This document shows, piece by piece, positions 50,354-58,568 of a stretch of 64,000 nucleotides of DNA. The notes under the pieces are model-generated. The model did not search any database and was not told the origin of the DNA. It worked only from the letters and a program-made list of their open reading frames with translations. This DNA comes from JBPYCR01 sp051846915 (GTDB taxonomy: Bacteria; Bacillota; Bacilli; Bacillales; Amphibacillaceae). The number at the start of each line of letters is the position of its first letter. Within the stretch, counting starts at the first letter, position 1. The stretch lies in the NCBI RefSeq assembly GCF_051846915.1, contig NZ_JBPYCR010000013.1:1-64000 (forward strand), read 5' to 3'. Both the position numbers and the translations under genes were made by a program.

Positions 50354-51224
50354 ATTGTTCAATAGGTTTTTTGTTCTCATCTAATGTAAATCCTTCACCA
50401 ATTACATCGTGAACAGAACTGACAGCAACGAAAGCATGCGGGTCAATCTGATCAATTATATTTTTTAAACGGACGATTTCATTTCTTCCGACAACGCAAT
50501 ACAAAACATTTTGCTTTTCTCCAGTGAAACTTCCTTTACCGGATAAAATGGTAACACCGCGATCCATATTTTGGTTAATTTTATCAGCTATTAGTTCGCT
50601 TTTTTGAGAAATAATAGTGGCTCCACGAGCAGAATATGCACCTTCTTGAATGAAATCAATTACTCTTGCGCCAATATAAACAGCTACTAGTGTATACATA
50701 GCTTCCACGAGTTCCAATATAACAAAGACGGATGTTGTGATAACAACAAAATCAAATAAAAACATCGTCTTTCCCATACTCCAACCAACATACTTATGGA
50801 CAATCCTTGCAATAATATCTACTCCGCCGGTAGTTCCACCATATCTGAAAATAATCCCCAGTCCGACTCCGATAAAAACACCGGCAAACAAAGCGGCTAA
50901 CGTCATATCTGATTGTAAATAAGTAGGAAACGGATTAATTTGAAAGACTCTCAAAAACAGAGAGACACTAATCGTTCCGATAATCGTATATATAAATGTG
51001 TTTCTTCCAAGGAATTTCCAACCAATAAAAAATACTGGGATATTTAACAAGATATTTGAGATTGCGGGATCCCATCCCCATAAAAAATAAAACAAAAGAG
51101 TGATACCTGTAAAACCTCCTTCACTCAAATTATTTTGCATATTAAAGTGAACGATACCAAACGAAAAGATTGCTGATCCAAGCAGGATAAAAAAAATATT
51201 TTTTATTTTTAACCCAAAAATCAT
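50352..51224 (-). CDS. ypjC: YitT-family membrane protein YpjC
   Basis: Membrane protein of 290 residues, with five or six helices in the N-terminal YitT part (about 1-170) and a C-terminal DUF2179 domain (about 215-275). Function unknown. It is the only gene on the minus strand in this window. AGGAGG precedes its ATG. The stop codon touches repeat copy C. It corresponds to ypjC by place and length (290). Confidence 0.92.
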   Translation of the reverse strand: MIFGLKIKNIFFILLGSAIFSFGIVHFNMQNNLSEGGFTGITLLFYFLWGWDPAISNILLNIPVFFIGWKFLGRNTFIYTIIGTISVSLFLRVFQINPFPTYLQSDMTLAALFAGVFIGVGLGIIFRYGGTTGGVDIIARIVHKYVGWSMGKTMFLFDFVVITTSVFVILELVEAMYTLVAVYIGARVIDFIQEGAYSARGATIISQKSELIADKINQNMDRGVTILSGKGSFTGEKQNVLYCVVGRNEIVRLKNIIDQIDPHAFVAVSSVHDVIGEGFTLDENKKPIEQ

Positions 51225-51364
51225 ATATAATAACCTCCTGACAAAATTTCATGTAATTTTATATACATAGTGATCGATTAAGAAATACAGTTTTATTTTT
51301 AAGTATAATCAATAAACTTTGCTCATACAATCATTGTCCTATCTTCAGAAAAAGAATAAATTAT

Positions 51365-51393
51365 TTGTCAAAAACGGTTCTATTAGCTAACAT
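51365..51393 (+). promoter_or_regulatory. Candidate SigA promoter of ypjD-dapB
   Basis: TTGTCA and TAACAT separated by 17 bases, in the divergent gap between ypjC and ypjD. Confidence 0.45.
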
Positions 51394-51426
51394 GAAAGAA
51401 GATAACATGCTGTAAGAGGAGTTTTT

Positions 51427-51759
51427 ATGATTAAAAAACCATATCAAACGACTGAAATTCAACAAAGAGTGGATAAGTATATTTCACAATTTGAAGAAGG
51501 CTATTTTTCACCGTTAAGCCTCCTTGCACGTTTAACCGAGGAAGTCGGTGAATTAGCACGGGAAGTGAACCATTATTATGGAGAGAAGGCTAAAAAACCA
51601 AGCGAAGAGCAAATAACGATCGAAGAAGAACTAGGAGATGTTATTTTTGTTCTAACTTGTTTTGCAAATTCACTTAAAATCGATTTATCAGACGCATTTA
51701 ATCAATCCATTAATAAAATAGAAGAAAGAGATAAAAATCGTTGGACACGAAAAGAATGA
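51427..51759 (+). CDS. ypjD: MazG-type nucleotide pyrophosphohydrolase YpjD
   Basis: Protein of 110 residues of the all-alpha NTP pyrophosphatase family. The metal-binding pattern is seen as EEVGELAREV and EEELGDVIF. Probably hydrolyses non-canonical or excess nucleotides. AAGAGGAG precedes the ATG. It sits before dapB, as in B. subtilis. Confidence 0.93.
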   Translation: MIKKPYQTTEIQQRVDKYISQFEEGYFSPLSLLARLTEEVGELAREVNHYYGEKAKKPSEEQITIEEELGDVIFVLTCFANSLKIDLSDAFNQSINKIEERDKNRWTRKE

Positions 51760-51789
51760 ATACAACTAGCTAGTTGAGGAGGAAAATAG

Positions 51790-52608
51790 ATGAGTATTAA
51801 AGTTATTATTGCAGGGCCACGCGGGAGAATGGGATCTGAAGCAATTAAAATGGTTACGAAAGAAAAGTCGTTACAGCTCGTCGGTTGTATTGACCGTAAA
51901 AATAATGGTAAGACCTTACAGGAAATTGAATTAACTACATTTGTTGACCTTAACGAATATAGGGATGTTCCGATCTATGAAAATCCATCAGAGTGCTTCG
52001 AACGGGTGGAAGCGGACATATTTATTGATTTAACGATTCCGGATGTTGGTTTTATGAATACAAAATTAGCCATTCAGCATAAAATTCGTTCGGTAGTAGG
52101 GACTTCAGGGTTTACACAGGAACAACTGAATGAGTTGTCAAATTTAGCGAAATCAAACAATGTAGGATGTATTATTGCTCCTAATTTTGCCATAGGCGCT
52201 GTCTTAATGATGCAATTTTCGAAAATGGCTGCTAAATATTTTCCAGACATTGAAATTATTGAAAAGCACCATGATCAAAAAGTGGATGCACCATCAGGTA
52301 CAGCGATCAAAACGTTGGACTTGATACAAGAATCGAGAGAAAATAAAAACCAAGGCCATCCAGACGAAACAGAAATTATTAAAGGCTCTCGTGGCGGAGA
52401 TGTCTCTGGAATGAGAATTCATAGTATACGCTTGCCAGGGCTTGTTGCTCATCAAGAAGTTGTATTTGGAGGGAAAAGCGAGTTGTTAACAATCAAACAT
52501 GACTCGTTTAACAGAGATTCATTTATGGAAGGTGTTAAATTAGCCATAGATTCCGTTATGGAGAAAAACGAACTCATATATGGACTAGAAAATATATTGG
52601 AATTTTAA
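51790..52608 (+). CDS. dapB: 4-hydroxy-tetrahydrodipicolinate reductase
   Basis: NAD(P)H-dependent enzyme of 272 residues in the lysine/diaminopimelate pathway, which also supplies dipicolinate for spores. N-terminal GPRGRMG dinucleotide-binding motif and the signature EKHHDQKVDAPSGTA with catalytic histidine and lysine. GAGGAGG precedes the ATG. Confidence 0.96.
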   Translation: MSIKVIIAGPRGRMGSEAIKMVTKEKSLQLVGCIDRKNNGKTLQEIELTTFVDLNEYRDVPIYENPSECFERVEADIFIDLTIPDVGFMNTKLAIQHKIRSVVGTSGFTQEQLNELSNLAKSNNVGCIIAPNFAIGAVLMMQFSKMAAKYFPDIEIIEKHHDQKVDAPSGTAIKTLDLIQESRENKNQGHPDETEIIKGSRGGDVSGMRIHSIRLPGLVAHQEVVFGGKSELLTIKHDSFNRDSFMEGVKLAIDSVMEKNELIYGLENILEF

Positions 52609-52657
52609 TAAGTAGTCGTATAGTCTTACAATAAGCTGAACAGGCAGGTGTTATTCG

Positions 52658-53077
52658 ATGAATATTGCACTCATTGCACATGATAAAAAAAAGACAGATA
52701 TGGTGGAATTCAGTATTGCCTACATTCATGTATTGAAGGAACATGATCTTTTCGCAACTGGTACAACCGGTAAATTAATAGCTGAAGCAACAAAGCTTCC
52801 TGTTCATTGTTTTCAATCCGGTCCTATTGGAGGCGATCAACAAATAGGTGCAAAGGTTGCTAACAATGAAATTGATATGATTATCTTTTTCAGAGACCCC
52901 TTAACCTCCCAGCCGCATGAACCAGATGTCAGTGCATTAATGCGATTATGCGATGTCCATCATATTCCGCTATGTACAAACTTGGCAGCTGCTGAAATTG
53001 CAATTAGGGGAATGGAGCGTGGTGACTTCCGTTGGAGAGATGTCGTGAAAAAACAAAGAGAAAAGGGATTTGTATGA
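52658..53077 (+). CDS. mgsA: Methylglyoxal synthase
   Basis: Enzyme of 139 residues that converts dihydroxyacetone phosphate to methylglyoxal and phosphate. AHDKKK, GTTG phosphate-binding loop and GPIGGDQQIG with the catalytic aspartate are present. The stop codon overlaps the bshA start by four bases. In B. subtilis bshB1 lies between them. Confidence 0.96.
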   Translation: MNIALIAHDKKKTDMVEFSIAYIHVLKEHDLFATGTTGKLIAEATKLPVHCFQSGPIGGDQQIGAKVANNEIDMIIFFRDPLTSQPHEPDVSALMRLCDVHHIPLCTNLAAAEIAIRGMERGDFRWRDVVKKQREKGFV

Positions 53078-54207
53078 AAAAGATAGGTATCACTTGCTAT
53101 CCAACAATTGGGGGATCAGGGGTGATCGCAACCGAATTGGGAAAACTGCTGGCAAAGCAAGGTTATGAAGTTCATTTTATAACTTCCAGTATGCCCTTTC
53201 GGCTTAATTGCACGCATCCGAATATTTTCTACCATGAGGTTGAAGTAAATCATTATCCAGTGTTTCAATATCCACCATATGATCTTGCATTGTCTGCTAA
53301 AATGGCAGAAGTAATTGATCGAGAAAAACTCGATATTTTACATGTTCACTATGCAATGCCTCATGCTATATGTGCAATATTGGCACGAGAGATAGCGAAG
53401 CATGATGTGAAAATTGTAACGACCTTACATGGCACGGACATAACAGTGCTAGGGATTGATCCTACGTTTGAACAAATGATTAAACACGGTATAGAAAAAT
53501 CAGATGCCGTTACAGCTGTTTCGCATAGTTTAGCAACAAACACCGCGGAGACCTTACATATTCAAAACGAAATTTCCGTTATTTATAATTTTATTAATGA
53601 AAGTGAATATTACGTAAAAAATGATCCATCAATAAGGGATAAATTTGGAATCGGGCAAGACGAAAAGGTAGTTATTCATATTTCAAATTTCAGAAAAGTA
53701 AAGCGCATTACGGATATTATTCATACATTTAAAAAAATAACTGAAGCAACCAATGCTAAACTGTTGCTTGTCGGGGATGGGCCGGAATCATCGAGAGCAC
53801 ATGAACTTGTGGAAAAAATGGAAATTTCAAATCACGTAATATTTTTAGGTAAGCAGAAAAAAATTAGTGATCTGTTAGCTATTTCCGACTTAAAATTACT
53901 ATTATCAGAGCAAGAAAGTTTCGGGCTCGTTTTATTGGAGGCGATGGCTTGCGGTGTACCATGCATTGGAACGAATGTAGGAGGAATTCCGGAAGTCATC
54001 ACACATAACGAAACAGGCTACCTTGTTCATTTAGGTAATATAGAAGAAGCAGCAAATTGTGCGCTTCATATTCTAACTAATCACGATGTTCATACAGACT
54101 TTTCGAAAAACGCAATCCTTCAAGCTCAAACAAAATTTCATTCAACAGAAATCGTTCAACAGTATATGGAGCTTTATGAACGAGTCCTCAAAAAACAGAC
54201 GGTATAA
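53074..54207 (+). CDS. bshA: N-acetyl-alpha-D-glucosaminyl L-malate synthase BshA
   Basis: GT4 glycosyltransferase of 377 residues that joins GlcNAc from UDP-GlcNAc to L-malate, the first step of bacillithiol synthesis. The N-terminal GGSGVIATELG loop and the EQESFGLVLLEAMACG motif are intact. The ATG at 53074 overlaps mgsA and gives the exact B. subtilis length. An earlier in-frame ATG (53032) lies inside mgsA and is rejected. Confidence 0.96.
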   Translation: MKKIGITCYPTIGGSGVIATELGKLLAKQGYEVHFITSSMPFRLNCTHPNIFYHEVEVNHYPVFQYPPYDLALSAKMAEVIDREKLDILHVHYAMPHAICAILAREIAKHDVKIVTTLHGTDITVLGIDPTFEQMIKHGIEKSDAVTAVSHSLATNTAETLHIQNEISVIYNFINESEYYVKNDPSIRDKFGIGQDEKVVIHISNFRKVKRITDIIHTFKKITEATNAKLLLVGDGPESSRAHELVEKMEISNHVIFLGKQKKISDLLAISDLKLLLSEQESFGLVLLEAMACGVPCIGTNVGGIPEVITHNETGYLVHLGNIEEAANCALHILTNHDVHTDFSKNAILQAQTKFHSTEIVQQYMELYERVLKKQTV

Positions 54208-54222
54208 ATGGAGAAGTAAATT

Positions 54223-55425
54223 ATGATTAAAAGCCCTTTTTTGAAAGCAATGCACGTTATTGAAACAATTGAAAAAAATAATCACCAAGCTTTTTTTGTT
54301 GGGGGCTGTGTACGTGATTTGCTACTTGGGAGGGCTATCGGCGATATTGATATCGCTACTTCAGCTTCTCCACAAACGATTAGCAAGATTTTTGATTCTG
54401 TTATTCCCGTCGGTATAGAACATGGAACCGTGATCGTAAGACATGCCAATGAATCATTTGAGGTAACTACATTTCGCAAGGAAGGCAAGTACTCGGATCA
54501 GCGTCACCCTGATGAAGTCCAATTCATAACGAATATTGAAGAAGATTTAAAAAGGCGTGACTTTACAATTAATGCATTGGCTATGCGTAAGGATGGGCAT
54601 ATCATCGATTTGTTTGAAGCGAAAAAAGATTTAAGCATTCGTCAAATCCGTACGGTCGGTAATGGTCTGGAACGCTTTAGAGAAGACCCGCTAAGAATTA
54701 TTCGTGCATTACGGTTTGTAAGCCAGCTTGGATTTTTCATCGAAGAAGATACAATGCAACATATGAAACAAGTTAAAAAAGAAGTCGAAAACTTGGCTGT
54801 TGAACGTATTACAAATGAATTTCAAAAGTTTTTTGCCGGTACATATGTAAACAAAGGGATCGACTCTTTTATCGAGTCGGGAGTATATAACTATTTACCG
54901 ATTTTTAAGTATCATTCATCACTTATTACCCGACTGCCAAAATCTTTCCATCCTATTTCATCTTTTGGAGCAGTCATCGCACTATTTCATAAGCTGGATG
55001 AACATATACTTGTAACTGAATGGATAAATGCATGGAAATGCTCGAACAATGCAAGAAATGAGGCAATCACACTCGTAAAAGCATTAACTTATTTTGAGAA
55101 TCATGGTTTAGATGAATGGCTTATCTATCAATTGCCGGAAACGTATATGAATCGTTTTGTAAACCTTGTTCATATTCTTTATCCAACGAGAAAATTAGAT
55201 ATAGCGGTCGTACAAGCAATGCACCGGGATTTGCCGATAAACTCGAGGCAACAACTTGCGCTAAAAGGTGATGAATTGATGCGATTATTTCCGAATTTGC
55301 AGAAGGGCCCATGGATTCGTCGAGAACTAGAGCGCTTAGAGAAGCAGGTCGTATTCAAACGCTTAAAAAACGAAAATAAACAATTAAAGGAGTGGATTAC
55401 ATGTCATCCACCCGAAATAAATTAA
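54223..55425 (+). CDS. cca: CCA tRNA nucleotidyltransferase
   Basis: Class II enzyme of 400 residues that adds and repairs the 3' CCA end of tRNAs. GGCVRDLLLGR with GDIDIAT (DxD metal site) near 28-47 and a second conserved block RRDFTINAL near 110. GGAGAAG precedes the ATG. Overlaps birA by 25 bases. Confidence 0.96.
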   Translation: MIKSPFLKAMHVIETIEKNNHQAFFVGGCVRDLLLGRAIGDIDIATSASPQTISKIFDSVIPVGIEHGTVIVRHANESFEVTTFRKEGKYSDQRHPDEVQFITNIEEDLKRRDFTINALAMRKDGHIIDLFEAKKDLSIRQIRTVGNGLERFREDPLRIIRALRFVSQLGFFIEEDTMQHMKQVKKEVENLAVERITNEFQKFFAGTYVNKGIDSFIESGVYNYLPIFKYHSSLITRLPKSFHPISSFGAVIALFHKLDEHILVTEWINAWKCSNNARNEAITLVKALTYFENHGLDEWLIYQLPETYMNRFVNLVHILYPTRKLDIAVVQAMHRDLPINSRQQLALKGDELMRLFPNLQKGPWIRRELERLEKQVVFKRLKNENKQLKEWITCHPPEIN

Positions 55426-56411
55426 TTCAATTATTAGCAGAACGAAAAGACCAATTTACATCAGGTCAATTATTATCGGAAAAATTACAAATATCTAGAA
55501 GCGCGATTTGGAAGCATATGCGCGAATTAGAAAAAGACGGTTACATAATTGAAGGGAAGTCCAATAGAGGGTACCGAATCAGTGGCTATCCAAGTAAACT
55601 AAGCGAGAACACAATACAATGGGGATTAAGCACGAAATGGCTAGGGAAAAAAATTATTCATAAAGAAAGTACAACTTCAACCCAGCGACTAGCTCATCAA
55701 GCTGCCCTTGATCATGCAGAGCATGGGACGGTTATTATTGCAGATCAACAAACAGAAGGAAAAGGAAGAATGGATCGTTCTTGGTACTCGACTAAAGAGA
55801 AAGGAATTTGGATGAGTATAATTCTTCGACCGCGGATTTTACCATATCTTGCTCCTCAACTTACTTTACTTGCAGCAACTGTTATAGCCGATGTGATCCA
55901 TTCGATCTCCACAGTGAAACCACAAATTAAATGGCCAAATGATATATTGATTAATCGAAAAAAATTAGCGGGAATATTAACTGAAATGCAGGCAGAGCAA
56001 GATAAAATTCAATATGTTGTTATTGGAATGGGATTGAATATTAATCAATCACAAACAGAGTTGCCAGAAGGTATCCGGTCAAAAGCTACTTCTTTGAAAG
56101 TGGAAACAGATCAAGCATGGAATTTACAAGAGGTAATACAAAAAATGTTAGTCACTTTTGAAAGAAAATATACCGAATATATGGAAAACGGGTTTCCCGG
56201 AGTAAAAAATGAATGGGAAAATTATGGTTTTCGGTTGAATGAAGCTATATGGATTAAAACGATGCAATCAACATGGCTAGGAACTTTTATTGGCATTTCT
56301 GAAGATGGTGCGTTATTAGCCGAAACGAAGGATAGAGAAGTAAAGAAAGTGTATTCCGCAGAAATTTCATGGTTTGATGAGGGGGAAGAATATTATGCTG
56401 AACCGAATTGA
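55401..56411 (+). CDS. birA: Biotin--protein ligase and biotin operon repressor BirA
   Basis: Bifunctional protein of 336 residues. An N-terminal winged helix-turn-helix (about 1-65) would bind biotin operators. The ligase domain has GKGRMDRSW and KWPNDILINRKKLAGIL. The ATG at 55401 follows AAAGGAG, and an in-frame GTG at 55392 overlaps that site. Overlaps panB by 17 bases. Confidence 0.96.
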   Translation: MSSTRNKLIQLLAERKDQFTSGQLLSEKLQISRSAIWKHMRELEKDGYIIEGKSNRGYRISGYPSKLSENTIQWGLSTKWLGKKIIHKESTTSTQRLAHQAALDHAEHGTVIIADQQTEGKGRMDRSWYSTKEKGIWMSIILRPRILPYLAPQLTLLAATVIADVIHSISTVKPQIKWPNDILINRKKLAGILTEMQAEQDKIQYVVIGMGLNINQSQTELPEGIRSKATSLKVETDQAWNLQEVIQKMLVTFERKYTEYMENGFPGVKNEWENYGFRLNEAIWIKTMQSTWLGTFIGISEDGALLAETKDREVKKVYSAEISWFDEGEEYYAEPN

Positions 56412-57231
56412 TTTAACTAAAATGAAAGCATCAAAAGAAAAAATAACAATGGTAACAGCTTATGATTATCCATCTGCCAAACAAGCAGAAATGGCCGGTG
56501 TTGATACGATTCTCGTCGGTGATTCAGTCGGAATGGTCGTTTTAGGCTACTCGACCACTGTACAAGTCACATTGGAAGATATGATTCACCATACAAAAGC
56601 AGTTAAGCGTGGAGCTTCAAATACGTTTACCGTTGTCGATATGCCATTTATGTCTTACCATATATCGATGCAGCAGTCGTTAGAGAACGCCACGAAGCTT
56701 TTTCAGGAAACAGGTGCCCAAGCGATTAAATTAGAAGGTGCATCGGAAGATATATTGACGTTAACAAAACGACTATCAGATGGAGGAATACCAGTTTTTG
56801 CTCACTTAGGCCTAACCCCACAAACTGTTAATGTCCTTGGAGGATATAAGGTTCAAGGAAAAGATAAAAACTCAGCTGAAAAGTTGTTAAATGAGGCAAT
56901 CCAATTAGAAAAAAGCGGCGCGATCGGACTTGTACTGGAATGTGTACCAAAGGAATTAGCTAAAATAGTAACGGAATCGATTGGTATTCCTACGATAGGT
57001 ATTGGAGCAGGGAATGACTGTGACGGACAGGTTCTTGTTTATCATGATATTTTGCAATACGGAGTTGACAGATTGCCAAAATTTGTGAAGCCGTATGCCG
57101 ACATTAATAAGATTAATGTGGAAGCATTACAATCCTATATAACTGAAGTAAAAGATGTATCTTTCCCTACATCAGATCATACTTTTTTCATTAAAAATAA
57201 AGCTGACTTACCAGTAAATAAAAGCAGGTAG
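56395..57231 (+). CDS. panB: 3-methyl-2-oxobutanoate hydroxymethyltransferase
   Basis: Enzyme of 278 residues, first committed step of pantothenate synthesis. VTAYDYPSA and LVGDSVGMV with the Mg-binding aspartate, and the GIGAG motif near the end. The ATG at 56395 follows GGGGGAAG inside birA. First gene of panBCD. Confidence 0.97.
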   Translation: MLNRIDLTKMKASKEKITMVTAYDYPSAKQAEMAGVDTILVGDSVGMVVLGYSTTVQVTLEDMIHHTKAVKRGASNTFTVVDMPFMSYHISMQQSLENATKLFQETGAQAIKLEGASEDILTLTKRLSDGGIPVFAHLGLTPQTVNVLGGYKVQGKDKNSAEKLLNEAIQLEKSGAIGLVLECVPKELAKIVTESIGIPTIGIGAGNDCDGQVLVYHDILQYGVDRLPKFVKPYADINKINVEALQSYITEVKDVSFPTSDHTFFIKNKADLPVNKSR

Positions 57232-57237
57232 ACGATA

Positions 57238-58101
57238 ATGAAAATTATTAACAAAGTGGAAGAAATGTACAAATACACCCGTTCATGTAAATCTGAAATA
57301 ACTGGCTTTGTTCCAACTATGGGTTACTTTCATGAAGGGCATTTAGAATTAATGCAACGGGCCAAAGAGGAGAATGATTTACTTATAACAAGTATTTTTG
57401 TTAACCCTTTACAGTTTGGCCCCAATGAAGATTTTGACCGGTATCCCCGTAATGAGGAAAGAGATATTCAACTGGCACAGGAAAATGGCGTGGATATTTT
57501 GTTTATTCCAAGCATGGAGGAAATGTATCCAAATAAAATGACTATAAGCCTTTCAATAAATGATCGGACAAATGTATTGTGCGGCCGTTCTCGCCCAGGG
57601 CATTTTAATGGTGTTATTACCGTGTTAACGAAATTATTTCATATCATTCAACCAGACAAAACGTATTTTGGGTTAAAAGATGCTCAGCAAGTCGCTGTAG
57701 TGGATGCACTTATTGAAGATCTGAATTTTCCACTTCAATTAGTTGGACTTCCGACGGTGAGAGAGGCAGATGGGTTAGCGAAAAGCAGCAGAAATGTTAA
57801 TTTGACGCCGAAAGAACGTGAGGAAGCGAGCTCAATTTATAAAGCATTAAAATACGGGAGAAAATTAGTAGTTGACGGTGAAAAAAATCCTGCTACCATT
57901 ATAAAAGAAGTAAAAGCTATCATTTTAAAAGAAACAAGTGGCGCAATTGATTATGTGGAATTACTTAGTTATCCTTCTCTTAATTCGTTGAAAGCTGTTG
58001 ATGAACAGGTAGTATTAGCAGCAGCAGTTCAGTTTAAAGAGGCCAGATTAATCGATAACTTATTATTTGATCAAAGTGGAAATTTAGTGAATCGATTATA
58101 A
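57238..58101 (+). CDS. panC: Pantoate--beta-alanine ligase
   Basis: Enzyme of 287 residues joining pantoate and beta-alanine. Nucleotidyl-transferase HxGH as HEGH in the GYFHEGH segment, and KSSRN in place of the usual MSSRN. It starts seven bases after panB. Confidence 0.96.
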   Translation: MKIINKVEEMYKYTRSCKSEITGFVPTMGYFHEGHLELMQRAKEENDLLITSIFVNPLQFGPNEDFDRYPRNEERDIQLAQENGVDILFIPSMEEMYPNKMTISLSINDRTNVLCGRSRPGHFNGVITVLTKLFHIIQPDKTYFGLKDAQQVAVVDALIEDLNFPLQLVGLPTVREADGLAKSSRNVNLTPKEREEASSIYKALKYGRKLVVDGEKNPATIIKEVKAIILKETSGAIDYVELLSYPSLNSLKAVDEQVVLAAAVQFKEARLIDNLLFDQSGNLVNRL

Positions 58102-58115
58102 CAGGAGGAAGTCCG

Positions 58116-58499
58116 ATGTTCCGTACTTTAATGAAGGCAAAAATACACCGTGCACGAATTACAGAAGCTAATTTGAATTATGTTGGCAGTGTCACGATTG
58201 ATGAAAGTATTTTGGAGAAGGTTGATATCCTCCCCCACGAAAAAGTTCAAATCGTCAATAATAATAACGGGGCACGACTGGAAACGTATGTTATTCCGGG
58301 CGAAAGAGGTTCGGGGGTTGTTTGTTTGAATGGCGCAGCTGCTCGCTTAGTTCAAAAAGACGATATTATTATTATTATTGCATATGCTATTGTTGAAAAT
58401 GAGGAACTTTGTTCATTCAAGCCGAAAGTGGCTATTATGAACGATAAAAATGAAGTTGAGCAAATGCTTGAACAAGAACCCCCAATGACAGCTATGTAA
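58116..58499 (+). CDS. panD: Aspartate 1-decarboxylase
   Basis: Pyruvoyl enzyme of 127 residues making beta-alanine. The self-cleavage site G24-S25 lies in YVGSVTID, so serine 25 would become the pyruvoyl group. AGGAGGA precedes the ATG. Last gene of panBCD. Confidence 0.97.
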   Translation: MFRTLMKAKIHRARITEANLNYVGSVTIDESILEKVDILPHEKVQIVNNNNGARLETYVIPGERGSGVVCLNGAAARLVQKDDIIIIIAYAIVENEELCSFKPKVAIMNDKNEVEQMLEQEPPMTAM

Positions 58500-58568
58500 A
58501 ATGAATCTATTCACCGTATAACTTATTTTGAACGCAGAACAGGGAATATAAAGGAAAAAGGTGGAATT

